From: an uncultured Bacteroidales bacterium
GTDB lineage: Bacteria; Bacteroidota; Bacteroidia; Bacteroidales; Paludibacteraceae
Assembly (NCBI GenBank): GCA_946406195.1
Contig: CAMJJT010000010.1
Location: forward strand, 1 to 64,000
Length of the DNA stretch: 64,000 bases
Direction of reading: 5' to 3'
Shown here: one piece after another, positions 8,029 to 16,727 of the stretch
Numbering within the stretch: the first letter of the stretch is position 1
Layout: each line of letters begins with the position of its first letter
The notes under the pieces: generated by a model
Database searches by the model: none
Seen by the model: only the letters and a program-made list of their open reading frames with translations
Told to the model about the DNA's origin: nothing
Made by a program: the position numbers and the translations under genes

Positions 8029-9315
8029 ATGAAAAAAGCACTCTATTTAGCACTGACGCTTCTCACATTAGTCAGCTGCACTACCTCCAAAGAGTTACGT
8101 CATCCCCAATGGGCGTATGACGCAACAATCTATGAACTCAACACGCGTCAGGCGACCCCAGAAGGCACGTTTGCTGCCGCGGAGTCATTACTCCCTACCC
8201 TCAAAGCCAATGGAATTGACATCATTTGGGTAATGCCCTGTCAACCAATCGGCGTCATTACCCGCAAAGGGACGCTCGGCAGTTACTATTCCATCATCGA
8301 TTACTGCGCAATCAACCCCGAGTTCGGTACTCGCGCGGACTTCGAGCATTTCCTCGCCGCCGCACACAAACAAGGGTTCAAAGTTATACTCGATTGGGTA
8401 GCAAATCATACTGCGCCAGATAGCGAATGGACCAAGAACGAGGGTTGGCATTACCGTGACAGCCTCGGAAATCTCATGGTTCAATACGACTGGACAGACA
8501 TCAGCAAACTCAATTATGAGAACCAAGACATGCGTGACGCGATGCTCAAAGCCATGCATTGGTGGATGGATTCAATTGGAATCGATGGTTTCCGCTGCGA
8601 CGTAGCCGGAGAAGTGCCGACCGATTTTTGGAACTGGGCAATGGGTGATCTGCGCCTCACTCATCCGGATATGTTTACCCTTGCCGAGGATGAGGACAAA
8701 GCAGACGAACTGACCGAAACGGCTTTCGACATGTATTATGGCTGGACGCTGCATCATATCATGAACGAGGTAGCGCAAGGCAAGCAAGGTGTAGAAGATC
8801 TCTGGAATTACTTTGCGAAAGCGGACACTACTATCCGCCCCGAAGCAATTCGCATGAATTTTATCACCAATCACGATGAGAACAGCTGGAACGGTACCGA
8901 GTTCGAGCGAATGGGCGATGCAGTAGATCTGTTTGCTGCCTTCTGCTATGTTGTACCGGGCATGCCAATGATGTACACAGGTCAGATCAGCGGTAATAAG
9001 CATCGTCTGGAGTTCTTTGAGAAAGACCTGATTGATAGCGATGAGGCGTACGCAAAAGCGGATTTATACAAAAGCCTGAACGCTATGCGCGAACGTAACA
9101 AAGCGCTCTTCAGCCCGGAGGTAGGTGCACCGATGACCCGCATCGCTTGCAATAACGAAGCAATCTTTGCATGCCAACGCACCAAAGAAGGAAGATGGCA
9201 TACAAACACCGTCATCGCCGTGATGAATATGTCCGATAAAGAACAAAACGTCACGTTGGAAACCGGCGAGACGTTTACACTGAAACCTTGGGGGTATGAG
9301 ATCATTGAGAAATAA
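8029..9315 (+). CDS. GH13 alpha-amylase family lipoprotein, short form
   Basis: A 428-residue lipoprotein (lipobox LVSC near residue 18) with a near-minimal GH13 catalytic domain: LDWVANHT, GFRCDVAGE (nucleophile Asp), LAEDED (likely acid/base Glu) and ITNHDENSW. I start it at the ATG at 8029 (MKKALYLALTL) because this gives a proper signal peptide; an in-frame upstream extension overlaps the preceding gene. It lacks the N-terminal domain of its neighbour. Probably a maltodextrin-trimming alpha-glucanase acting together with the preceding enzyme; specificity not readable. Confidence 0.9.
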   Translation: MKKALYLALTLLTLVSCTTSKELRHPQWAYDATIYELNTRQATPEGTFAAAESLLPTLKANGIDIIWVMPCQPIGVITRKGTLGSYYSIIDYCAINPEFGTRADFEHFLAAAHKQGFKVILDWVANHTAPDSEWTKNEGWHYRDSLGNLMVQYDWTDISKLNYENQDMRDAMLKAMHWWMDSIGIDGFRCDVAGEVPTDFWNWAMGDLRLTHPDMFTLAEDEDKADELTETAFDMYYGWTLHHIMNEVAQGKQGVEDLWNYFAKADTTIRPEAIRMNFITNHDENSWNGTEFERMGDAVDLFAAFCYVVPGMPMMYTGQISGNKHRLEFFEKDLIDSDEAYAKADLYKSLNAMRERNKALFSPEVGAPMTRIACNNEAIFACQRTKEGRWHTNTVIAVMNMSDKEQNVTLETGETFTLKPWGYEIIEK

Positions 9316-9343
9316 ACCTCATCTCGTAATCCCGTAAAAATAA

Positions 9344-9372
9344 AAAATCCCGAACGAGTTGTTCGGGATTTT
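9344..9372. terminator. bidirectional terminator
   Basis: AAAATCCCGAAC (9344-9355), 5-nt loop, GTTCGGGATTTT (9361-9372): perfect 12-bp stem flanked by A and T runs, between convergent genes. Confidence 0.9.
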
Positions 9373-9388
9373 CTTTTAACGGGCGTTG

Positions 9389-10129
9389 TTATGCCATCGC
9401 TCCGTTGACTTGAATCACTTGCCCTGAGACATACGAACTGAGGTCGCTCGCAAGGAAAAGAGCTACTTTAGCTACTTCTTCCGGCTCACCTCCTCTACGC
9501 ATCGGGATCATCGTCACAAACTGCTTGAGCGTCTCTTCGCTCAGCGCTTTGGTCATATCGGTCAGGATGAATCCCGGAGCGATAGCGTTCGCACGCACTC
9601 CGCGAGAGCCTAACTCTTTTGCCACGGATTTGGTCAGGGCAATGATGCCAGCCTTCGAAGCTGCATAGTTTGCCTGACCTGCATTACCATTGATACCAAC
9701 CACCGAACTGAGGCTGATAATCGAACCGCAGCGCTGACGCATCATAATCGGCGTAACTGCATGTGTGAAGTTAAACGCAGATTTGAGGTTCACCTCAATC
9801 ACCTGGTCCCATTGCTGCTCGGTCATACGCATTAGAAGCGTGTCACGCGTGATGCCGGCATTATTGACCAGCACATCCAACCTGCCAAAATCCGCAACCA
9901 CTTGCTCCACTACCGAGTGTGCCGCTTCAAAACTCGCAGCGTTCGAAGCGTAGAATTGTACCTTCACGCCCAACGCCGCTATCTCATCCTTCGTAGCTTG
10001 CGCTGCTTCATTCAATTCCAAATCCGTGAAAGCAATATTCGCGCCCTCACGCGCAAAAGCCAAAGCTATCTGCTTGCCTATTCCACGGGCTGCACCCGTG
10101 ATCAAGGCGGTTTTTTCTGTTAGTAACAT
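9389..10129 (-). CDS. fabG: 3-oxoacyl-ACP reductase
   Basis: NADPH-dependent reduction of 3-oxoacyl-ACP in fatty-acid elongation. It is a classical short-chain dehydrogenase of 246 residues: TGAARGIG cofactor motif at residues 11-18, NNAG at about 89-92, catalytic Ser in SLSSVVG and YAASK (Tyr-x3-Lys), and the typical C-terminus GQVIQVNGAMA. It is the last gene of the minus-strand operon that starts at 16338; the 60-nt gap to lptC is filled with short GTTAAAT-type repeats. Confidence 0.93.
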   Translation of the reverse strand: MLLTEKTALITGAARGIGKQIALAFAREGANIAFTDLELNEAAQATKDEIAALGVKVQFYASNAASFEAAHSVVEQVVADFGRLDVLVNNAGITRDTLLMRMTEQQWDQVIEVNLKSAFNFTHAVTPIMMRQRCGSIISLSSVVGINGNAGQANYAASKAGIIALTKSVAKELGSRGVRANAIAPGFILTDMTKALSEETLKQFVTMIPMRRGGEPEEVAKVALFLASDLSSYVSGQVIQVNGAMA

Positions 10130-10189
10130 AAAAAACGTTAAATAGTTAAATGGTTAAAATGGTTTCTTTTTCAAAGAAACGTTAAACGG

Positions 10190-10768
10190 TTACTCATCCT
10201 CATCTATGGGGAAAACTCCTGTAGGACGTAAAATCGTGTACTTGGTCATCTCCTCGTTGGAGTCAAACCCCACTCCTTCGATGATACTCTTCTCACGCGT
10301 AATCAGGATGGAGGAGTCCGAATAAATCCGTTTTCCTTGCTGACTCCAGTTCAGTTCAGGCGTATCAAACTGCTCTCCTTCCCTATTGAGGGCATGCACA
10401 TGGCCTCGCAAAGTCCACACCTGTGCTTGCTCATCATAAAAAGCGTAATCGGCTTTCATCGAAGCCTGCACTTTCAGTTGCTGATCAAATTGCTCCAAAT
10501 AGATGCCTTTCGGAAACTCCTGATACGGTTTTTCGGTTTTATCAAAGACGAGCCATTCGGGCGTCTCTATCCGATAGCGCGTCACGCCCGAATCGGAGAT
10601 GAGCGTCTTCACACTATCCGTCATCAGTACAGGCAATTCCTCGCGTGCGGCTATGATATCGCTCTGTTCCACACGCTCCGGACGACCGGCACAACCGGAT
10701 AAAAAGATAGCGAGCATAAACAATATGCCCGCTATACTTCGCTGCTTATCGGATATTCGTACTCTCAC
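10190..10768 (-). CDS. lptC: LPS export protein LptC-like lipoprotein
   Basis: A 192-residue protein with a signal and lipobox LSGC, followed by an OstA/LptC-like beta-jellyroll region: a 'VFDKTEKPYQEFPKGIYLEQFD' type strand pattern and YAFYDEQAQVWTLRGHV are typical of Bacteroidetes LptC. It would link the inner-membrane LptBFG exporter to periplasmic LptA. Its start overlaps the end of the upstream TPR gene by 23 bp, indicating translational coupling. The lipobox differs from the membrane-anchored enterobacterial form but is common in this phylum. Confidence 0.8.
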   Translation of the reverse strand: MRVRISDKQRSIAGILFMLAIFLSGCAGRPERVEQSDIIAAREELPVLMTDSVKTLISDSGVTRYRIETPEWLVFDKTEKPYQEFPKGIYLEQFDQQLKVQASMKADYAFYDEQAQVWTLRGHVHALNREGEQFDTPELNWSQQGKRIYSDSSILITREKSIIEGVGFDSNEEMTKYTILRPTGVFPIDEDE

Positions 10769-12161
10769 CTATCCAGCCTCCTACAAAGTAGGTCGAACCC
10801 GAGAACTCGTTCGGCAAATCGAAACGCTCCTCTTTGGACGGATAATACTTGCTGTATGAACTGATAAACTCGTTCGCTTGTGCCTCAACGGAAGGATCTA
10901 CTTGTTTCGCTTTCACGAACTTGTCAACTGCTACCCAATAAACGGTCTTGTTCAGGATACGACCCTTTGCATCTTGCGGATACAACTGGGTTGCTGCATA
11001 ACACATTCCGATGATGATATAGCAACGACCCTGCCCCTTATTCATTCCGAGGCTGTTGAGCGTAGCAATCGAAGCCAAAGCATACTTACGTGCCTCTTGA
11101 TATTTCTTGAGGTTATTGTAGCAATAGAATGCTGCATTATACTGATAATCAGCAACATCCTCCAATTCATCTTCAATCATTGCCAACTTGATTGCCTCGT
11201 CATAGTAAGCTACAGCTTGCTCGTAGTCACCTTTCTTAGCCGACATCGATGCGCAACCAGCTGCAGACTCATCCGTCGGTTGCAGTTTATGAGCTGCCTC
11301 GCAAGCGCTGAAATAGATATCACTCTCCGTGCAACGTACACGCTTGTACAGTTTCACAATCTTCTGCAGTACCTCCAGGTTATTCACATTGTCGCGTACA
11401 TCGTCCCAGTACAACTCATCCAATTTGGAGCAATCAGCTGCACCTGAGATGGCAAAGATATTATCCACATAATCTTTCTGTTTACTTGCCAGATCCGCGT
11501 TCTTGTTGTTCGGATCAGAAGCCTGGTCACCCAGCAGATTGCTTGCCAACTCATAATCCGAGATCAACTGCTCTGCTTTGCCGTCCTTGTCTTGTTTATA
11601 CAGAGCGTACGATACATCAACCAGCGATTTGAGCACCATCATCTTACTCTTTGTACCCATTGCCTCAGCCGACTCACGCAAGCAGGTACGTGCCTCTTCT
11701 AATTTCGACTCACCGTAGAAATCAACATACGCCAGACCCTTCTCGCCTAAAATATAAGCCTTCGGGTACTTCGGATCGTTTCCGAAGAAACGAATACGTT
11801 TGTCTTGCATCTCGATAGCTAACTTAGCCAAACGCTCTTTCTCTGCCGGATCGGAAGTAGCTTGATACAACGCCTCCACAATCTTTGCGCCATCCGTGTA
11901 AATCGACTTGTTGGCGTTCGGACAGGTCGTATATACTTCCCACCAAGGACCATACGCGTCGGCGTACATCTTGTTCTTTACCGATTCATGGAATAGCGAT
12001 ACGTTGATGACGCACTCTTCCGTAATCGTCGGTTCTTCCTCTTCTACAACTGCTGCCGCCTGAACAGGAGCCTCTTCGGCTGCTTTCTTCGGCTTCTTGG
12101 CACATGCCAGTGCAGGAACACTCGCTGCCAATGCTACTACTAACAATGTTTTCAGTTTCAT
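10746..12161 (-). CDS. periplasmic TPR-repeat protein
   Basis: A 471-residue exported protein: signal peptide ending around ALACAKK (signal peptidase I-like; the lipobox is poor), a Lys/Ala/Glu-rich linker, then helical repeats with TPR signatures (for example YEQAVAYYDEAIKLA and YQEARKYALASIATL). It lies between the outer-membrane protein gene and lptC in an arrangement I recognise from other Bacteroidales. Function unproven, presumably envelope assembly. I chose the ATG at 12161; another in-frame ATG lies at 12167. Confidence 0.8.
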   Translation of the reverse strand: MKLKTLLVVALAASVPALACAKKPKKAAEEAPVQAAAVVEEEEPTITEECVINVSLFHESVKNKMYADAYGPWWEVYTTCPNANKSIYTDGAKIVEALYQATSDPAEKERLAKLAIEMQDKRIRFFGNDPKYPKAYILGEKGLAYVDFYGESKLEEARTCLRESAEAMGTKSKMMVLKSLVDVSYALYKQDKDGKAEQLISDYELASNLLGDQASDPNNKNADLASKQKDYVDNIFAISGAADCSKLDELYWDDVRDNVNNLEVLQKIVKLYKRVRCTESDIYFSACEAAHKLQPTDESAAGCASMSAKKGDYEQAVAYYDEAIKLAMIEDELEDVADYQYNAAFYCYNNLKKYQEARKYALASIATLNSLGMNKGQGRCYIIIGMCYAATQLYPQDAKGRILNKTVYWVAVDKFVKAKQVDPSVEAQANEFISSYSKYYPSKEERFDLPNEFSGSTYFVGGWIGESTNIR

Positions 12162-12179
12162 AATCATTATTATTAAAAT

Positions 12180-12221
12180 TATCAATTATCAATTATCAAT
12201 TTTCAACTCTCAACTATCAAT
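12180..12221 (+). repeat. 7-bp tandem repeat, 6 units
   Basis: Six consecutive heptamers of TATCAAT / TCTCAAC type fill the gap between the TPR gene and the outer-membrane protein gene. Confidence 0.9.
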
Positions 12222-12233
12222 TATCGTGCCAAA

Positions 12234-13487
12234 CTACAACTTCCTCTTGAAGAACCAAGTCTCCGCCACGGATATACCCAAGGTAAAACGCAATGAATGT
12301 TCCTCCAATGACGACTTGCTTCCGCGGTGCGTGTACTCTATCGTCGTGTTCACCATCGTGCCTAATCCATGCATCGGGAAACCGATACCTACGCTCGCAG
12401 TGTAACGCTTGGCACCTATCGTTACGAGGTACTCATCCTGAATGCTCGCACCTAAACGCCACATCATTCTGTCACCATAACGACGACCTACCGGATTATT
12501 GCGAAACTCCAAACCTAAAGCATAGCGACTTCGGTTCTGCAAACCGCTATAATGACCCGCCATACCGTTGAACAAGGCTGTTGCCATATGCTGACGCTCA
12601 TAATCGAACGCTACCGTCAAGCGGTTGTTCCATGTATAACTTGCACCTAAACCCCATACCGTCGGTAACTGCCAACCGCCTTCGTAAATAGGAATGGAAT
12701 CTGCTGATTGCGTTTCAATCAGTATATAATCGCTGTGCAAACGCATCTTGTGCTCCATAATCATGCCGGCTACCACCGCGTGTTTACCCCAAGTATGGAA
12801 AAACTGCGCTCCATAGCGCACACGCACATTGCTCACGCTCAGAATCTCATCCTGCAAAGTCGGGTTCAGCCCCGCTTGGTCAAAAACCAACGCACGCGCA
12901 CGATATAAATCACCCCACATGTAATACACGTTAGCACCTACCGCCACCCAGTTGAACAGGTTAAAACTCAAACCTCCGTACACCTCACTAATATTTCCTC
13001 TACCCTCATAAGCTGACGTATAGGAATATGTATTACCTTGCGTTTTGCCCGCCAGGGTGATGTCATACCCCACCGAACTATACGGCAACAATCCCACAGA
13101 CATCGCTATCCAGCGTTTCCATATAGGAAACTGCATCGTCACATACTCAAGGCTACCATTGGCTTTGTTGCGCTGACCAGATGCATCTTGATACCTACTC
13201 CAACTGGCACTCGCCGCTAAGTCAAACATGAACGTCAATGTGTCGCAAGACGTGTAGGATGCCGGCTGAGAAGGGTTGATAGCGCGGTTACTCCGCATTG
13301 CAAATCCTACACCACCCATCGCTCGATAAGCAGTCGGGACATTCTCATTCAAATCACCATACGCATACCGAGAGTACGGCGAACTCGTCAAGTTCTGAGC
13401 TCCGGCTCCCATGCCCAGCAGCATCGCCGCTAAAATCACTATTAATTTTTCAATCTTCAATTTTCTATCTTCAATTTGTTGTAACAA
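12234..13487 (-). CDS. outer-membrane beta-barrel protein (FadL/PorV-like)
   Basis: A 417-residue predicted outer-membrane protein: signal peptide with core LIVILAAMLLGMGAGA, then many alternating aromatic beta-strands. The start RAMGGVGFAM after SPYSRYAYGD resembles FadL/TodX-type or PorV-type barrels of Bacteroidetes. No function is assigned. The annotated ATG overlaps coaX by 31 bp, and its first residues (QQIEDRKLKIEK) are translated from a 7-bp tandem repeat (13448-13475); a TTG codon nearer the signal peptide (LKIEKLIV) could be the true start. Confidence 0.75.
   Translation of the reverse strand: MLQQIEDRKLKIEKLIVILAAMLLGMGAGAQNLTSSPYSRYAYGDLNENVPTAYRAMGGVGFAMRSNRAINPSQPASYTSCDTLTFMFDLAASASWSRYQDASGQRNKANGSLEYVTMQFPIWKRWIAMSVGLLPYSSVGYDITLAGKTQGNTYSYTSAYEGRGNISEVYGGLSFNLFNWVAVGANVYYMWGDLYRARALVFDQAGLNPTLQDEILSVSNVRVRYGAQFFHTWGKHAVVAGMIMEHKMRLHSDYILIETQSADSIPIYEGGWQLPTVWGLGASYTWNNRLTVAFDYERQHMATALFNGMAGHYSGLQNRSRYALGLEFRNNPVGRRYGDRMMWRLGASIQDEYLVTIGAKRYTASVGIGFPMHGLGTMVNTTIEYTHRGSKSSLEEHSLRFTLGISVAETWFFKRKL
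13448..13475 (+). repeat. 7-bp tandem repeat at the coaX / OMP junction
   Basis: Four heptamers of YTTCAAT. They are translated as the C-terminal NKLKIEN of CoaX in one frame and as the N-terminal RKLKIEK of the next protein in the other. Confidence 0.85.
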
Positions 13488-14236
13488 AGTATCTCATTCA
13501 ATCCGATCAAAACCAGATGTTTCTCGTAATGCAGTTCGCGTTTCTCCGTGCGCGACGCGCGCACGTTATTAAGGATATAGGGCGCATTGCCCCCCGTTAT
13601 ATACGTCTCAAATGTATTTTTCTCCGCTGATGCCAGTTTCTCTCGAAGCGTCCGCATGTAGCCTTTCACCTCATACGCCACTCCCCTTATCACACCAGCA
13701 GCTATAGCGTCCCGTGTGTTCTTTCCAAAGAGAGGGATCAACTCGTTCTCATCCACTTCCACCAAGGGCAACTTCTTCGTCATTCGGTGAAGCATCGTCA
13801 AACGCATCTTCAATCCCGGAGCTATATTACCGCCCAAGTACTCACCTTGCGCCGACACAAAATCGTAAGTCAATGCCGACCCTGCATCAATAATCAGCAG
13901 GTTCTCCTCCGGACATAAACTCTTAGCCCCTACTGCTGCCGCCAAACGATCCTGCCCTAAGGTCTGAGGGCTGTCATAACAATTGATAATTGGTACCGGA
14001 GTCATATGATCAAAGAGCACAAAATGCTGCGAACGCCTACTTAGCACATTAACTATAGCCGCTTCGATATTTACCACCGAACTAATAATAGAATCAGTGA
14101 TATCGTACAGGTCGAATAATCGCTCCACGTCTGCGGAACTAAAGGACTTAAAGATGAAATGATTCACCATCTTCCCTTCGTCCGTCATCAGCGCCACTTT
14201 CGTCCGGCTATTTCCTTGATCAATACAGAGATTCAT
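13457..14236 (-). CDS. coaX: type III pantothenate kinase
   Basis: Phosphorylates pantothenate in the first committed step of coenzyme A synthesis. The ASKHA-fold motifs are visible: DQGNSRTKVAL at residues 6-16 (phosphate loop), LGQDRLAAAVGA (pantothenate site), IIDAGSALTYD and GGNIAPG. Length is 259 residues, typical for CoaX. The C-terminal tail NKLKIEN is encoded by repeat DNA and is probably not part of the fold. CoaBC, for later steps of the pathway, is encoded at 25896. Confidence 0.95.
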   Translation of the reverse strand: MNLCIDQGNSRTKVALMTDEGKMVNHFIFKSFSSADVERLFDLYDITDSIISSVVNIEAAIVNVLSRRSQHFVLFDHMTPVPIINCYDSPQTLGQDRLAAAVGAKSLCPEENLLIIDAGSALTYDFVSAQGEYLGGNIAPGLKMRLTMLHRMTKKLPLVEVDENELIPLFGKNTRDAIAAGVIRGVAYEVKGYMRTLREKLASAEKNTFETYITGGNAPYILNNVRASRTEKRELHYEKHLVLIGLNEILCYNKLKIEN

Positions 14237-14257
14237 CTATCAATAATCAACTATTCC

Positions 14258-15934
14258 TCACACCATATTCGTGTACAAGAACCTCTTAATCGATTTCTTC
14301 GGGGTCTTCTCGAACTCATGCGGATATAACTTCACGATAGCTATCTGCTCATATGCTGCCAACTCCGAGTTAACCTGCTTGCGTGCCTCTTCCATCTGAT
14401 CCGCCAATTGCTCACGAGTTAGGCCACTCGCATCCACTTCATTATAATCCGGACAAATCAGAGCCACCAAACGGTTATCTTCCTGCTGCAGCACAAGCGA
14501 TTCCAATACATAAGGCATGTTGTTCAACTTTGCCTCTATCTCCTCCGGATAGATATTCTGTCCGCTCGGTCCCAAGAGCATCGTCTTGCAACGCCCCTTG
14601 ATATAGAGATATCCTTCATCGTCCAACATCCCCAAGTCGCCGGTACGCAACCATCCGTCTGAAGTAAAACTCTCTTTCGTCGCTTGAGGGTTCTTATAAT
14701 AGCCCTGCATCGTGTTCTCACCACGAACCACAACCTCACCTATTCCCTCTCCGTTCGGATCAAGGATCTTCACCTCCATGATACCCGGCAAGGGACGGCC
14801 ACACGAGTACATCTTCGGACCTTCGTTTATCGGAGTATAACAGATCAGAGGAGCACACTCGGTCATACCATACCCCACGGAAACAGGGAATTTGATTCGA
14901 CGCAGGAATGCCTCCACCTCCGGGTTCAACGGAGCACCGCCGATGATCATCTGGCTGAACTCTCCTCCGAAAGCTTGGATCAACTGCTCGCGGATCTTAC
15001 TGCATACCACTTCGTCCAAAAATGGCACTTTGAGCACCCAGCTTACAGGCGGTTTTTGGATCTGCGGAACAATCATCTTCTTGTATATCTTTTCCAAGAT
15101 AAGAGGAACGGACAGAATAACGGTCGGTTTCACCTCCGCAAAAGCTTTCAAAAGAATCTTCGGACTCGGCGTACGTCCTACGAGCCAAGTGTGTCCACCG
15201 GCTGCAAAGCAGGACAGGAAATCGAACGCACATCCGTAGGCATGAGCGAGCGGCAGGAAGGTCACGAAACGCGATCCGCGGAAAGCTATTCCGCTCTCTA
15301 ATCCATAGCGCACATTGCCTGCCAACGCATTCAAAGGAGTGATCACACCTTTGCTGAAACCGGTCGTGCCACTTGTGTAGTTGATGGATGCGATCTGGTC
15401 ATTACCGCGCTCATCGTAATGTACATCCTTCGCCCAATAGCCATCCGGATGTTTCTCCTTGAATTTCTGCGCAATCGCCTCGTAGTTGATCTTCTTCGGA
15501 TCCAGCGCCAACGAGATCGGATGCCAATCGTTCAGACTGACCGATGCCAATACCTTAGGAATCTGATCCAACTCGATTCCCTCCCAGTTGATATCGCTGA
15601 TAAACAGCAGTTTCGAACCCGAGTGGTTAATGATGTGAATCGCATCGTTCGCACGGAAATCCTGCAGAATAGGTACGATGATCGCACCATACGTGATAGT
15701 TGCCAGATAGACTGCTACCCAATTGCTGTTGTTGCGACCCATCACCGCAATCTTATCATCTTTCTTGATGCCACATTCTTTGAATAAGATATGCAACTTC
15801 TCAATGTTTATGGCCAACTGACCATATGTCAAGGTTACATCTGTTCCGTAATCCGTCACTGCATCCAGCTCCCAGTTCTCACGAAACGAACGCTCGTACA
15901 TCTTGACAAAATTATATTTCTCTTCAGTCATCAT
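14258..15934 (-). CDS. AMP-forming acyl-CoA/acyl-ACP ligase
   Basis: An adenylate-forming enzyme of 558 residues that activates a carboxylic acid, most likely a long-chain fatty acid. Motifs: YTSGTTGFSKGV (phosphate loop, about residue 188), VGYGMTECAP, DGWLRTGDLG and the C-terminal KGRCKTML hinge; near the end PKKSIKRFL contains the expected catalytic Lys. No membrane segments. Start ATG overlaps the stop of the upstream gene (ATGA). Grouped with fabG, it points to fatty-acid recycling into membrane lipids, but CoA versus ACP as acceptor cannot be told. Confidence 0.88.
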   Translation of the reverse strand: MMTEEKYNFVKMYERSFRENWELDAVTDYGTDVTLTYGQLAINIEKLHILFKECGIKKDDKIAVMGRNNSNWVAVYLATITYGAIIVPILQDFRANDAIHIINHSGSKLLFISDINWEGIELDQIPKVLASVSLNDWHPISLALDPKKINYEAIAQKFKEKHPDGYWAKDVHYDERGNDQIASINYTSGTTGFSKGVITPLNALAGNVRYGLESGIAFRGSRFVTFLPLAHAYGCAFDFLSCFAAGGHTWLVGRTPSPKILLKAFAEVKPTVILSVPLILEKIYKKMIVPQIQKPPVSWVLKVPFLDEVVCSKIREQLIQAFGGEFSQMIIGGAPLNPEVEAFLRRIKFPVSVGYGMTECAPLICYTPINEGPKMYSCGRPLPGIMEVKILDPNGEGIGEVVVRGENTMQGYYKNPQATKESFTSDGWLRTGDLGMLDDEGYLYIKGRCKTMLLGPSGQNIYPEEIEAKLNNMPYVLESLVLQQEDNRLVALICPDYNEVDASGLTREQLADQMEEARKQVNSELAAYEQIAIVKLYPHEFEKTPKKSIKRFLYTNMV

Positions 15935-16338
15935 AACTGTATACTGTTTTTCACGTTTATCGGTGCCGCTACATACACACTATCCACGATATATTGGCTA
16001 TTGCCGCGCCAAGGCAGCGTACCCAGATAGCGCTTCCAATGTAACTTAACACCCGTGTTCGTGCCTTCGTTCAACTGCTTGGCCACGCTCTCGGATACTA
16101 CTGAAAACTTAAACTCGTTCGATTGGATCGAACCTTGCACTTTTGTGTTTTTCAATCCGGTCTGGATCATTTTGCCTTCGTACGTTTTGAAGATAAATCC
16201 TTCGCGCTGGAAATAATTGATATCTCCTTCGTTCACACCTTCGCTATAGACGAAGAAGAACTTAATAAAAATGAACGCAGCCAACGCCAAAACGGCGATA
16301 ACTGACGTCCATGTAACTACTTTTCCCGTTGTACTCAT
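15931..16338 (-). CDS. small exported/inner-membrane protein of unknown function
   Basis: A 135-residue protein with one N-terminal hydrophobic segment (about residues 8-32) and a soluble beta-rich remainder. I recognise the general type as a conserved Bacteroidetes protein often carried in databases under a misleading '6-phosphogluconate dehydrogenase' label; I do not assign that function. It is the first gene of the minus-strand operon, directly downstream of a good promoter, and its stop overlaps the start of the ligase gene by 4 bp. Confidence 0.75.
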   Translation of the reverse strand: MSTTGKVVTWTSVIAVLALAAFIFIKFFFVYSEGVNEGDINYFQREGFIFKTYEGKMIQTGLKNTKVQGSIQSNEFKFSVVSESVAKQLNEGTNTGVKLHWKRYLGTLPWRGNSQYIVDSVYVAAPINVKNSIQL

Positions 16339-16371
16339 ATCTATTTTCTTTTATTACATAAAAATCCGCTG

Positions 16372-16402
16372 CAAAGGTACAAAAAAAGTTTGACATACAC
16401 AA
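16372..16402 (-). promoter_or_regulatory. promoter of the coaX-fabG operon
   Basis: Minus strand: TTG (16400-16402), 20 nt, TACCTTTG (16372-16379), about 34 nt before the first start codon. Confidence 0.85.
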
Positions 16403-16526
16403 GACTTTTGAACAAAAAATCAAAATTATTTGTATTTTTACGAGAAAAGACGCTATTCGTTATGCGCTGAGCCTACTATGTGCAAAGCGCAAAATAAGCA
16501 CCACCATAGCACGAGAGTGGCTCAAT

Positions 16527-16647
16527 GGTCTAGGATTACCACGAGATTACCACGAGATTACCACGTAATTCACACGAGATTGGCTCGGGATTGGGTTGGG
16601 ATTAGGTTGGGATTAGGGAGGGATTAGGGCGGGATTAGGGCGGGATT
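16527..16647 (+). repeat. 11-bp tandem array, 11 units (N8-ATT)
   Basis: Eleven consecutive 11-bp units all ending in ATT. The unit drifts along the array from ACCACGAGATT to AGGTTGGGATT to AGGGCGGGATT while the period never changes. It ends about 30 bp before the promoter at 16679. Confidence 0.95.
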
Positions 16648-16678
16648 TCAAAAATATGATATTTTTACAGAGAAAAAC

Positions 16679-16709
16679 TTGCATATATGCAAAATTTGTA
16701 GTACCTTTG
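16679..16709 (+). promoter_or_regulatory. promoter of prolyl-tRNA editing gene
   Basis: TTG (16679-16681), 20 nt, TACCTTTG (16702-16709); -33 box within TTGCATATATGCAA. It fixes the start of the next gene at 16728. Confidence 0.85.
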
Positions 16710-16727
16710 TACCCAAATTGCGAAGAT

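Noticed and set aside
16430..16627. 65-codon plus-strand frame
   Set aside because: It is a translation of the 11-bp tandem array and adjoining DNA, not a gene.
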